From positions 1-64,000 of the forward strand of contig JANQSF010000069.1 of NCBI GenBank assembly GCA_028284155.1: a stretch of 64,000 bases of DNA, written 5' to 3'. A program made the translations under genes and the position numbers. This document shows positions 1-8,137 of this stretch, in pieces. The DNA is from Phycisphaeraceae bacterium (GTDB taxonomy: Bacteria > Planctomycetota > Phycisphaerae > Phycisphaerales > Phycisphaeraceae). The stretch's first letter is position 1. The number at the start of each line of letters is the position of its first letter. The notes beneath the pieces are model-generated. The model made no database searches and was not told the DNA's origin. It saw only the letters and a program-made list of their open reading frames with translations.

Positions 1-4
1 GTCA

Positions 5-1792
5 TCAAACTACCTGGGATCGATCATGCTCGCCTGCGCCCTGCTGTGGTACCGAAGACTCAGGCGTCAGGGGAAAGTGCCTGATTTGAGATAGTTTCTT
101 ATACATCAGCGCTGCTTCAAGTCGAGCAAGATCATTACAGGGGTGTCCCGGACCACTGTGAACATAGTCGATAAAACACGGATCGCGGTCATCGCGAACG
201 AGAATGTTCATCAGGTGAACATCTCCGTGGACTACGGCACAGTCTTGAAGCGGCCGTACGATTTCCGCGGCGCGTGAAGTTAATCCTGGAATGTCAATGG
301 CGCGGCTGCCGGTATCTTCGATCGTCCATTGAATACCCTTGCCGGCTAGATCAGTTAACGTGGTTGCGATCCATGTGTACCCCGCACCATCGTCATCAGC
401 GGATTTTGTGTTGAGAGTAGCCAGCTTATCAGCGGCCCTTTCGATGGCCACGGTCAGGTCTTCTTCATTGGGTGCTTGTTCGCCCCATGAGCCTAGCTCA
501 GCATTCATTGCTTTTTCGAGTTGGGCATCTAGTGTAGGAGCAGGTGATCCGGGTACGCCCGGTGTATCGACCAAGGTAAAGATAATGGCGGCAGCGTCCC
601 CGTGATAGTGCAATTCGGGACAAGTCCGCCCGTCCCAGCCACTGGCATACTTGTAATACGTCTTCATCTCCTCCCGTAAACGTCCAGCGTCGTCAATCTT
701 CATGACGAAGCCAGAGCCACCATCATTAGGGCTCGCCAATAGCACCTTGGCATAAGAACGCCCCTGAACAAAGAACGAGGTGTGTAGCTGTTCAAGCTTC
801 AGGCCTTGGTCGAAGCGATTTCCTCTTACATGTTTGGTGGCTGCGATTCGGACAAGCAGGCCCTCTGAGGAACTGATCTCATGGGGGTGGAATCTAGTAC
901 TGGTTGAGGCATCAAGAAGCGTGGAGATTCCCTCGATGGACTGAATGTCGGTGGGAGAGAGGCGGCAACCGCTCCCTTGACAGAAGAGGGACGCGTCGAT
1001 GTCGGCATAACAGAGATCCCGGCGCATTTGATGTATTTGGGCCGCAACGTTCGCTTCTAGGCCATCGACATCTAGCCGGAGAAAGAGTACTGAAGATAGT
1101 TTCAGTAATCGAAGCATGATGGTCTCATGTTCCGATACTGCATACCGAGTCCACAATGAGGACGCGACGACGATGCCTGCGAGACCGGAACGGAGTATTG
1201 TTTCGAGGTCGCCGATGTTTTCTAATCGAAGTGGCGTTATACCTGCTCGCTTGAGGAGGTGGGTGTTAGAAGCGTGTTCTTGTTCCGTACCGAGAAGCAG
1301 CACAGCCCGTTGAGGCGCGCTGTTGTTCTCGTTGAGTCCCTCAATGGTCGAGGGCGATGAAGGGAGAACGGGTGTCGCCGGCACAGACTCCGGCCCTGTT
1401 GTGGTTGAAAGACTTGAATCAGACTGTCCGGGGTGTACCTTGGGACGAAGCCCCTCGGGCAAATGGGCCATGACGGCGTTCTTTGACGCTGGAAGAAGGT
1501 TCGCAGCATGCGCAGCGATTTCCTCGAAATCCGAATGGATTAATTGAAGGCTACCAAGGACGGCCTCGATTCGGCGTGCCCTTTCCCGGTCCGACAATGA
1601 GATCGCACCGTCGATTGCAGTCACTATGTCTGAAAGCTTCGGTCGTAGATCTGGCCCGTCCGTGATAAACGATTTCGCAAGGGCACGAACTGCAGATTCG
1701 AAGACTTCGACGGCGAGACTCGTCAGATCATCAAGATTCGGGCGTTGTGGGTCCATCGTGAGCATTGCCTTGGGTGGCAAGTAGTGGGCCAT
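5..1792 (-). CDS. APH-fold kinase fused to a receiver-like domain
   Basis: About 595 residues. The N-terminal ~100 residues are helical and unrecognised. A middle segment starting with the strand RAVLLLG has alternating strands and helices like a response-regulator receiver, but I see no convincing phosphoacceptor Asp. The last ~270 residues are an aminoglycoside-phosphotransferase/choline-kinase fold. A candidate ATP-binding Lys lies in FVMKID, the Brenner motif is HGDVHLMN and the metal-binding motif is FIDY. The C-lobe after FIDY is only about 50 residues, shorter than usual, so a late truncation is possible; the stop lies 5 bp inside the window edge. The start is uncertain. ATG at 1792 (AAAGGA just upstream) is preferred over GTG at 1825 and ATGs at 1765 and 1756. 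All overlap the end of the upstream ATPase gene, so the two are probably translationally coupled. Substrate is unknown; it could be a small molecule, nucleotide or protein. Confidence 0.75.
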   Translation of the reverse strand: MAHYLPPKAMLTMDPQRPNLDDLTSLAVEVFESAVRALAKSFITDGPDLRPKLSDIVTAIDGAISLSDRERARRIEAVLGSLQLIHSDFEEIAAHAANLLPASKNAVMAHLPEGLRPKVHPGQSDSSLSTTTGPESVPATPVLPSSPSTIEGLNENNSAPQRAVLLLGTEQEHASNTHLLKRAGITPLRLENIGDLETILRSGLAGIVVASSLWTRYAVSEHETIMLRLLKLSSVLFLRLDVDGLEANVAAQIHQMRRDLCYADIDASLFCQGSGCRLSPTDIQSIEGISTLLDASTSTRFHPHEISSSEGLLVRIAATKHVRGNRFDQGLKLEQLHTSFFVQGRSYAKVLLASPNDGGSGFVMKIDDAGRLREEMKTYYKYASGWDGRTCPELHYHGDAAAIIFTLVDTPGVPGSPAPTLDAQLEKAMNAELGSWGEQAPNEEDLTVAIERAADKLATLNTKSADDDGAGYTWIATTLTDLAGKGIQWTIEDTGSRAIDIPGLTSRAAEIVRPLQDCAVVHGDVHLMNILVRDDRDPCFIDYVHSGPGHPCNDLARLEAALMYKKLSQIRHFPLTPESSVPQQGAGEHDRSQVV

Positions 1793-3674
1793 ACTTCCTT
1801 TGACGCAATCTGAATGCTTCAGCACCGCCCTCTAGTATTGCGAGTATGGGCTCCTTGGCGGACTCAACATCGCCCTCGAGCGGTGCGGCTGCCCGGCTCG
1901 GCGATTTCATCGACATGACAACGATATGGTCAGCCTCACCGAGAACGGGGATATTGGCGTTGTGTGTGACAAAGACCAACTGTCGTTTTTGTTTAAGAGC
2001 GCTGATCTGTTTTATCAAGGTTTCATAGATGAACCTATTGTCGAGATCATCTTCTGGCTGATCAAACATCAGCGGGTAATCCGCCGGGCGTAGAATCAAA
2101 GGCAATAGTGCGGTAGCCATCTGTCCCTTAGACAACTGACTGAGAGGTTTCGGAACGCCGTCAACGAACATGGTTATCTCAAGCCAATCATCGAAGATCG
2201 CAGTTTCAACTTGGTAAAGCGAAGCATTATCAATCAGAAATGCGACGAGACGAGCCATCTGTCCCAAATCTCTACCCAGTACTTCGGCAAGACGATTCGA
2301 GTCTCCTGATTCGACAATGTCCACCAGATCACATGGGCGAACTCTTTCAGCTAAGTCTGCCGACACATCGTCTTGATTATGCAATCGAGAGCCACGGAGA
2401 AGCTGCCCCACAAGATCTTGATACGCCTTCGATCTTGTGCCTTGATGCAATGTGAGAAGAACAACGTTCCCAAAAGTGGCGTTGATCTGTTCGACCTGCT
2501 CGATGCGGAGTTGATATAGAGTGTCACTGATCAATTCAATGCGCTGGCGTAACTTCTGGCGTTGGGTGACAAGGGACTGGTGCTTGTCGAACAGTCCCGC
2601 AAGCTGAGTCTCAGCCGCTGTCAAGTGTTGTATTTGACGTTTAATTCCATCCTCTTGTTTCAGCGATTCAGTTACTTGCTCCTCTTTCTGAAGGAGTTCG
2701 TAGTATGGTTTCGATTGATTCTCAAAACGTGTCGCTAGGTCAGACAATAGAGAATCTGGATCGGGTTGGGCACCCACGATCATTGCGTCGCCCATGGATG
2801 CCAATGCGTCGGCAAACGAGCGAACTAGCTGGGCCAGAGACTGAGTCTCGAGTGTGTCGGTCGTTTCGAGTTCTTGTGCCGATTGAATGAAGCTGGGCGC
2901 TTCATCGATAAAAGGCTGCAACTCTGCGATGACTTCTTCACGTCTTGCAACAATTTGGCGCGCTCTTTGCAGAATTGCCTCTCGACGTTGAAACGCTTCC
3001 CGCTCCGTGCTCATCTCCTGCGAGAGCTCGGGACGTTCTTTCTGGATTTGCGCCAATTCCGCCCTATAGCCTTCAAGGTGCTTGACTTGTCCTTTGAGAT
3101 CCTCGATATCATTTCGAAGTTGCCGTATTTGTGGTCCTAGGGAGCTGAGTTCGTCCGCCAGTTGACGGCGCTCGCTCTTGAGTGCCTCGACTCGCTGCCG
3201 ATTAGGTTGGTCGATCAGGTCCAGTCGTTTTGATCCGTCTTCGGCGATTCTCTGTAGGTCCCCTTGAGAATAGATCTCCACGCAAGTCAATACGGAAGTA
3301 GGGTCCGCAAGCTCCTTAACACCATCCCGGAACACTCTCGGGGGTTCGTTGCCAGATCGTTCAACGCTCAATTCTGAACGCTGGCCTGCCTGATTGTCAT
3401 AAGCCTGAACCAGAGCTGCTCCGCCCTCCAGCGTCGCGCGGATCAATCCCTTGGATGAGGGGCCGTCTTGTGGCTGATCCTTGTTCGACGAATCCTGGAG
3501 CAAGAGCTCGACTCGAGAAGGATCGCAATTGAATGCGTACCGAATGGTCTCGACGATTGTTGATTTGCACGTCCCGCGCGCACCAATAATGCATGTAAGC
3601 TGGTTGTGAAAGCGAACCGGTGAATCCTCTAGGTATCCAGCTGAGACTTTCAGTTCCTGGATGTATAGAGCCAT
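1731..3674 (-). CDS. SMC/ABC-type ATPase with long coiled coil
   Basis: About 647 residues with the split ABC architecture of RecF/SMC-like ATPases. Walker A (GARGTCKS) is near residues 31-38. A Glu-, Gln- and Arg-rich coiled coil runs roughly from 150 to 400. The C-terminal part carries the signature-like LSKGQ, Walker B with LMFDQPEDDLDN, and an H-loop THNANIPVLGEAD. These C-terminal motifs resemble the AAA ATPases of TrlF-like and other phage-defence systems. Walker A is unusual: the Gly before the catalytic Lys is Cys, read from the TGC codon. ATG at 3674 is chosen because it immediately precedes the conserved ALYIQELKV strand; TTG at 3686 is the alternative. It overlaps the following kinase gene, which suggests a two-gene module. 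Activity as a nuclease regulator or DNA-end sensor is inference only. Confidence 0.8.
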   Translation of the reverse strand: MALYIQELKVSAGYLEDSPVRFHNQLTCIIGARGTCKSTIVETIRYAFNCDPSRVELLLQDSSNKDQPQDGPSSKGLIRATLEGGAALVQAYDNQAGQRSELSVERSGNEPPRVFRDGVKELADPTSVLTCVEIYSQGDLQRIAEDGSKRLDLIDQPNRQRVEALKSERRQLADELSSLGPQIRQLRNDIEDLKGQVKHLEGYRAELAQIQKERPELSQEMSTEREAFQRREAILQRARQIVARREEVIAELQPFIDEAPSFIQSAQELETTDTLETQSLAQLVRSFADALASMGDAMIVGAQPDPDSLLSDLATRFENQSKPYYELLQKEEQVTESLKQEDGIKRQIQHLTAAETQLAGLFDKHQSLVTQRQKLRQRIELISDTLYQLRIEQVEQINATFGNVVLLTLHQGTRSKAYQDLVGQLLRGSRLHNQDDVSADLAERVRPCDLVDIVESGDSNRLAEVLGRDLGQMARLVAFLIDNASLYQVETAIFDDWLEITMFVDGVPKPLSQLSKGQMATALLPLILRPADYPLMFDQPEDDLDNRFIYETLIKQISALKQKRQLVFVTHNANIPVLGEADHIVVMSMKSPSRAAAPLEGDVESAKEPILAILEGGAEAFRLRQRKYGPLLATQGNAHDGPTTPES

Positions 3675-3952
3675 GCGGGAGTCCAATTCCTATGTGGGAC
3701 GTTACACCGATACTATGTTCCATATCTGCACGCGAAAAGCCTCAAAATTGCCGCAATGGCGGCCGCGAATAGAACTCCCGCTGCAACCAGCCCTCGCGGC
3801 AACCCGATGCGCGAACGACAACGGCAAGTGAGTCGCGGACAGACGTGAAGACGGAGACAGAGAGTGTTGCCCAATCCATTTCACATGTTACCAACGTAAG
3901 ACCAAGGTGTTCAACTCGTCAATCTTCTGTTGGTAATCAGGCGCGCGTCACA

Positions 3953-5110
3953 CTATGCCGCAAATAGCCCAGCGCGTTGCAGCCAATTGAATCGTGGTCT
4001 GTACTTCAACACTTGTTTCCCCTTCGTGCAATCACGTCTGGAAGCAGAAATGCCCGTTGTCGGAGCGATTAACAGGCGTGGTGCCGCCACTTGACCGTCA
4101 CTCAACCAACTCGGCAAGACAGCCATTCCGTTCCGCTCGAAGTGAATCTCTGTTTGTCTACGAAGGTTCTCGGCGTGCCCCACAAACAACGGCGCCTCCG
4201 GCCCAAGAAAAGCGTAAAGTCCACAAACTCTGGGAATGGTGCGAACCGACACGGAATCAGTAGAGCCAAGGTCATCAAAATCACCGAACTCAATCCTCGG
4301 CGAGCCTGAGATCGACCGGCCCGCTTTGCGCAGCGTCAGTGCCGCCCAATGATAATCAAACGTGCTATAACCCGGCGCGAGACACTTGGCGATCTGATCG
4401 AACACTTCCCGTAGGCGCGGCTCACATAGGACCTTGTCAATCGAAACATCCCGCTGGTGTTCTTCCCACTCCCGCTGCTTCACAATCCGAGCAGCTATTT
4501 CGCTCGCGTATGCGAACTCATCAAGGCGCGACCGCTCAATTGAATATGACTTGGGCCGTTCGGCCGGGGGTAGCTTCTTGTTCTTACGCCCATAGAGAAG
4601 TGTCCACCGAAGCTCAAAAGCGCTCGCCTGGGCTCCCAATTCCCAGCATCGACGTAAAAACAGACTGTCGAACTCCGGGTCGGCAATGACGCGGTCTACA
4701 GACGCCCCGCCACGCGTATCCAGATACGCCCGCCCGGCGACATCCACCAGGGAGAGTAACCTTTCCTGGCTTGGAACAGGAAACTGCGCTGGCCCCTTAG
4801 ACACTGCTGACTCATCCTCGCTCGACGTCACGGGGCCAAAGAGGCAAGCATCGATTACCTCATGCTCCCCACTCACTTGTCGGTCACCAAACAGTGTTGG
4901 GGACGGCACACATCCGTCCAACCGATCATCCAGCTTGTCAAGAATCCGGGCCGGATCGCAAAGTTCATCTGGCACGTCATCAGAGTCATCCGAACTCGAG
5001 ATACAAGGCTTGACGTACCCGGCGTTGCACAAAGCATCGAATACTGTGGTTTCGGTAGCCTGCGGCAGCTCGATTGGGGTCGGTGTATCAGGCATGGTGG
5101 GGTTATTCAC
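3953..5110 (-). CDS. GIY-YIG-like domain protein, unknown role
   Basis: About 385 residues. The first ~90 are acidic and low in complexity. The middle has two similar helical blocks (around FELRWTLLYGRKNKKL and FDYHWAALTLRKAGR), which may be an internal duplication. The last ~90 residues (297-385) match the GIY-YIG pattern: GLYAF, then LFVG in place of YIG, NLRRQ with the conserved Arg, then a His, and a terminal RPRFNW like the conserved Asn region. The second Tyr is Phe, so catalytic competence is uncertain. GTG at 5110 has GAAGG upstream; ATG at 5095 is the alternative. It follows the ECF sigma gene by about 20 bp on the same strand and is probably co-transcribed with it. GIY-YIG domains occur in nucleases, and also in degenerate form as binding modules. 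Confidence 0.6.
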   Translation of the reverse strand: MNNPTMPDTPTPIELPQATETTVFDALCNAGYVKPCISSSDDSDDVPDELCDPARILDKLDDRLDGCVPSPTLFGDRQVSGEHEVIDACLFGPVTSSEDESAVSKGPAQFPVPSQERLLSLVDVAGRAYLDTRGGASVDRVIADPEFDSLFLRRCWELGAQASAFELRWTLLYGRKNKKLPPAERPKSYSIERSRLDEFAYASEIAARIVKQREWEEHQRDVSIDKVLCEPRLREVFDQIAKCLAPGYSTFDYHWAALTLRKAGRSISGSPRIEFGDFDDLGSTDSVSVRTIPRVCGLYAFLGPEAPLFVGHAENLRRQTEIHFERNGMAVLPSWLSDGQVAAPRLLIAPTTGISASRRDCTKGKQVLKYRPRFNWLQRAGLFAA

Positions 5111-5129
5111 GGCTTCACCTTCGCTGTTG

Positions 5130-5813
5130 TCATGCAACCTGGGCCGGGTCGCTTTGAACGTCGGCAAGCACTTTCTTGAAGGACCTGTAGCGGATCTGAC
5201 GGTAGTTGTCGTGAGAGACGCCATGCATCTCACAGAGTTCTTCGATCACATCGGCTGGAACATCGAACTCTTTTGTTTCCTTGTTGTACCAATCGAGTGA
5301 GGACACCAGAACGTGGCGGTCACGATCAGACAGTCGCGCCAGCGAGGTTGCCGCCCTGCACGCAACCTCCTTCCAATCAGGGACGCGTCCGTCGTCGAGC
5401 GAAACGCTGGAGGTGACAGGCGCTAGGTGACGCCGATGGTCTTCGTTGTGGCGCTCCGCCAGAACAGCCGACTCCTTTGCGTCGTCCTGGATGCGTTGGA
5501 GGCAGAGCCGGGTCACGATCTTACACAGCCACGGTCGAGCGCTACCACCCGCACGGTCGGCCGCATCGGCGTTGAATGTCTCCGCTCGGTCGTGAGCGCG
5601 AATGAACGCTTCGTGCACCGTGTCCGCAACGCCCTCGTCGCCGCCCAGCCGCCCCTTGAAGCGAAGGGCGCATTTGTAGACGGACGTCACGTGCCGCTTG
5701 TACAGCACGCTGAACGCGGCTCTTCGCTGGTCCGGGGGCTTCTTTCTCGCCCCAATGACGGCCAGCAACTGACCATCACTCGCCTGGTTCTTATCGGCCG
5801 TCATATCGGGCAT
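5130..5813 (-). CDS. ECF-type RNA polymerase sigma factor
   Basis: 227 residues, in the size range of ECF sigma factors. A region-2-like segment (FSVLYKRHVTSVYKCALRF, then VADTVHEAFIRAHDRA) is followed by a linker. A region-4-like helix-turn-helix segment follows (LARLSDRDRHVLVSSL, then GVSHDNYRQIRYRSFKKVL). It is transcribed divergently from the ubiquitin-like operon across 190 bp that contain a long inverted repeat. No anti-sigma gene is adjacent; the next gene downstream is the GIY-YIG-like protein. This placement suggests a dedicated regulator of the island, possibly of both arms. Family assignment rests on motif shape only, and the subgroup cannot be named. Confidence 0.8.
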   Translation of the reverse strand: MPDMTADKNQASDGQLLAVIGARKKPPDQRRAAFSVLYKRHVTSVYKCALRFKGRLGGDEGVADTVHEAFIRAHDRAETFNADAADRAGGSARPWLCKIVTRLCLQRIQDDAKESAVLAERHNEDHRRHLAPVTSSVSLDDGRVPDWKEVACRAATSLARLSDRDRHVLVSSLDWYNKETKEFDVPADVIEELCEMHGVSHDNYRQIRYRSFKKVLADVQSDPAQVA

Positions 5814-5869
5814 CGCGTAGCGGCTCCTGCTCGTCGCGCCAACGTCCTGTTCTACCCGTCCCCACTAGG

Positions 5870-5930
5870 TATACGCCCCACCGTGACAACTTCGCCACCG
5901 GTCCGGAATGGTGTCACGCTGGGGCGTACA
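5870..5930. promoter_or_regulatory. 19-bp inverted repeat between divergent operons
   Basis: The left arm TATACGCCCCACCGTGACA (5870-5888) and the right arm TGTCACGCTGGGGCGTACA (5912-5930) are complementary at 17 of 19 positions, with a 23-bp spacer. They lie between the ECF sigma gene (minus strand) and the Ubl gene (plus strand). Each arm places a GTGACA-like element facing the other, so the symmetric structure could give one promoter in each direction or form an operator. Function is inferred from position. Confidence 0.55.
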
Positions 5931-6003
5931 GGTTTGTGAATCGACAGCCCAGCGGGCATCGCCAAGCCCCCGGATCAAGAACTACTTCCAGAGGAACTGA
6001 CAA

Positions 6004-6252
6004 ATGGCCAGTTTCCGTGATTGTAAAGGGCACGGGCCCAAGTACTTCGTCAATATTGAAGGCAAGAAGCACCCCTGGAACAAGGACACTATCACGACCG
6101 AAGAAATCGCCGAGTTGGGTGGCTGGGATGTGGCCGTCGGCGTGATCGAAGTCGACCGCGACAATAACGAGCGGACACTGGCACCGGGCGAGGTCGTGCA
6201 ACTCAAGCCCGGGCACGGATTCGCGAAGAAGGTGAGATGGAAGAGGGGATGA
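6004..6252 (+). CDS. Ubiquitin-like modifier protein (bacterial Ubl)
   Basis: 82 residues, a single beta-grasp-like unit. It resembles the repeat unit of bacterial multiubiquitin-domain proteins: VNIEGKKHPWNKDTITTEEI, a GGWD turn, an IEVD strand, ERTLAPGEVVQLKPG and a terminal KKVRWKRG. The chain ends in Gly, as expected for a modifier activated by an E1 without prior trimming. The usual multi-repeat arrangement is reduced to one copy. ATG at 6004 is preceded by AGAGGA. The E2-like gene overlaps its end by 16 bp and the JAB and E1 genes follow in tight array, so it is the likely substrate of that machinery. Target proteins are unknown. Ubl identity is strong from sequence pattern plus context, but no structure search could be made. 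Confidence 0.85.
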   Translation: MASFRDCKGHGPKYFVNIEGKKHPWNKDTITTEEIAELGGWDVAVGVIEVDRDNNERTLAPGEVVQLKPGHGFAKKVRWKRG

Positions 6253-6644
6253 ATCGCAACGAACGCATCCAGCACGAGTTGGTGATGTTGCGCTCGCGAT
6301 TCCCGGGCCTCCACGTCCACGGCGACTGGGCCTGCATCCCCGGGTTCGCCTTGCCGGGGGGATGGGCTCCAAGCCCCATCAATGTCGTATTCCACATCGA
6401 CCCCGGCTACCCCGGCAAAGCTCCGTACGGAATCTATGTGCCCGTGGGACTCCGCCACAATGGCGAGAAGCCTCTGCGCTACAACGAACCGGCCAAGAAC
6501 AAGCCGCCTTTTGATGGCCAATGGGCAGTGCTCTCCTGGGCACCCGAAGACGGCCAATGGCAACCCAAGGACAACATTTCCGAGGGATCAAACCTGATGA
6601 ATTGGGCCCTGAGTTTTTCTGAGCGATTTCGTGGGGGGCGGTGA
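6237..6644 (+). CDS. E2-like protein (Prok-E2_E type)
   Basis: 135 residues resembling the bacterial E2 family often annotated Prok-E2_E. It has a HGDWACIPGFALPGGW block, then INVVFHIDPGYPGKAP (the E2-like beta-meander with Pro-rich turn), VGLRHNG, and a W-rich segment leading into NLMNWALSFSERF. The only Cys is early, in DWAC, and not in the canonical position after the beta-meander. Classical thioester transfer is therefore not evident. ATG at 6237 has GAAGGTGAG just upstream; ATG at 6249 is possible. It overlaps the Ubl gene by 16 bp and the JAB gene by 14 bp, which indicates coupled translation. The likely role is in Ubl transfer or as a scaffold; the chemistry is uncertain. Confidence 0.75.
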   Translation: MEEGMNRNERIQHELVMLRSRFPGLHVHGDWACIPGFALPGGWAPSPINVVFHIDPGYPGKAPYGIYVPVGLRHNGEKPLRYNEPAKNKPPFDGQWAVLSWAPEDGQWQPKDNISEGSNLMNWALSFSERFRGGR

Positions 6645-7167
6645 ATTGCAACCACCAGTAGACATCCGATTGGACGACCGCCTGTATGCCAGTCTGCTGC
6701 AACACCTGCTGCCGCCCGGCTCACCGTACGAAGAAGCGGCTTTTCTCTTCGCGGATGTACATGATGACAACACTTTCGTCGTTCGGGACTGGGCGCCGAT
6801 CGCCGCCGATGAGTTTCATCATCGGTCTCCTTACTATCTCGAATTGGCGGATGACACGCGTGCACGTGTCATCAAACGGGCACACGACCTGGGCGCCTCG
6901 CTCGTCGAGGTCCACTCCCATCCGTGCTACCACGCCGTGTTCTCAGAGTCCGACATTGCCGGCTTCCATGAGTTTGTCCCTCACGTGATGTGGCGACTCA
7001 AGAGCCGCCCGTATATGGCGATCGTGTTTAGCCCGGGCGCGTTCGACGGGCTTGTGTGGCTCGATGCCCCCGACCGGCCAGCCGCCCTCGGGCACATCGT
7101 TATTGGTGACTTGAAGCTTGCACCAACTGGCCTGAGTCTCGCACGTTGGGAGGTGCCGAGTGAGTGA
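6631..7167 (+). CDS. JAB/JAMM metallopeptidase, Ubl-specific isopeptidase candidate
   Basis: 178 residues with a clear JAMM zinc site: EVHSHP at residues 93-98 followed by SESD at 105-108, giving H95, H97, S105 and D108. The first half has the expected strands (EEAAFLFADV, VVRDWAPI). JAMM enzymes of this kind hydrolyse isopeptide bonds to ubiquitin-like proteins or trim their C-termini. Here the modifier already ends in Gly, so removal of conjugates is the more natural job. The GTG start at 6631 overlaps the E2-like gene; TTG at 6646 is an alternative. Its 3' end overlaps the E1 gene by 8 bp. Confidence 0.85.
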   Translation: MGGGELQPPVDIRLDDRLYASLLQHLLPPGSPYEEAAFLFADVHDDNTFVVRDWAPIAADEFHHRSPYYLELADDTRARVIKRAHDLGASLVEVHSHPCYHAVFSESDIAGFHEFVPHVMWRLKSRPYMAIVFSPGAFDGLVWLDAPDRPAALGHIVIGDLKLAPTGLSLARWEVPSE

Positions 7168-8023
7168 TGTTCGACACCATCGCAGTATCGAGCTCTTCGG
7201 ACCGGTAGGTCAAGACGCCTTGCGCCGCACCCGCGTTGCCGTCGTGGGCATAGGCGGCCTCGGGACTCACGTCGTTCAGCAACTCGCCTTCTTGGGGGTC
7301 GGTACCATTGCCGCCATGGACCACGAGGATCTCGACGAGACAAACCTTAACAGATATGTCGGGGCGCGACACGACGACCCCATCCCAGGGACACCGAAGG
7401 TCGATATCGCTGAACGCACCGTTCGTGGAATCGACGAAGGCATCACGGTAGTCAAGATTCGGGAGCCGCTCGTCAGTGAAAGGGCGTTTTCGGCTGTCAA
7501 GGCCAGCGATTGGGCATTCGGTTGCGTGGATACCGACGGCCCACGATTCATTCTGAACGAACTCTGCGCGGCGTATGGCATTAAGTACGTTGACCTCGCC
7601 ACCGACGTGGAGCCCGGCCCACCGCTCAAATACGGTGGCCGGGTCTTCGTCTCCGACAACGGCGACGGATGCCTGTCCTGTCTCCAGATGTTGGACATGA
7701 AACAAGTCAACTGGTATCTGGCTGGCGAAGGACAGCGGGAAGACCTAGCAAACATCTACGGAGTGTCGCGCGACCTCCTCGGCCGGTCCGGACCTTCGGT
7801 CGTGTCTATCAATGGTGTCGTCGCGTCTCTTGCGGTAACCGAGTTCATGGTCGGCTGCACTGGTCTGCGTTCGCCGCGACGGCACATGGTTTATGATGCG
7901 ACTGATAGCAAGGTGCGCATCAGCTTGGACCAGCCCGTTGAGGGCTGTTGGTATTGCAAGGTGATGCGCGGCACTGGGGTTAATGCAGATGTGGAACGAT
8001 ACTTGGCCACGAACGCATCGTGA
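7160..8023 (+). CDS. ThiF/MoeB-type E1-like activating enzyme
   Basis: 287 residues. The adenylation domain shows the Rossmann nucleotide loop GIGGLG (30-35), the DETNLNRY segment with the conserved Asn and Arg, and FGCVDTDGPRF. Two CxxC pairs (C171/C174 and C263/C266) form the zinc-binding pattern usual in ThiF/MoeB/HesA proteins. A Ser-rich SINGVVASLAVTEF helix follows the region where thioester-forming E1s carry their catalytic residue. It should adenylate the C-terminal Gly of the Ubl at 6004. The GTG start at 7160 is fixed by the 8-bp overlap with the JAB gene. It is the last gene of the operon; tRNA-derived and repeat sequence follows. Confidence 0.88.
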   Translation: MSDVRHHRSIELFGPVGQDALRRTRVAVVGIGGLGTHVVQQLAFLGVGTIAAMDHEDLDETNLNRYVGARHDDPIPGTPKVDIAERTVRGIDEGITVVKIREPLVSERAFSAVKASDWAFGCVDTDGPRFILNELCAAYGIKYVDLATDVEPGPPLKYGGRVFVSDNGDGCLSCLQMLDMKQVNWYLAGEGQREDLANIYGVSRDLLGRSGPSVVSINGVVASLAVTEFMVGCTGLRSPRRHMVYDATDSKVRISLDQPVEGCWYCKVMRGTGVNADVERYLATNAS

Positions 8024-8036
8024 CTTCGAATCATTA

Positions 8037-8100
8037 CACTACATAATCGGTCGATTCTGCACTACATAGGTCGATTTGTCATTCCGGCCATTTTGTAGTG
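8037..8100. repeat. Short direct and inverted repeats beside tRNA fragment
   Basis: CACTACATAATCGGTCGATT (8037-8056) recurs as CACTACATAGGTCGATT (8060-8076), differing by a 3-bp gap. TGTAGTG at 8094-8100 is an inverted copy of the first seven bases. Such clusters next to a tRNA 3' end resemble arm-type recombinase or excisionase sites, but no integrase gene is present in the window. Confidence 0.5.
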
Positions 8101-8137
8101 ATAAATCACAACTATCTTATTTTCAGAAATCTAGGAA

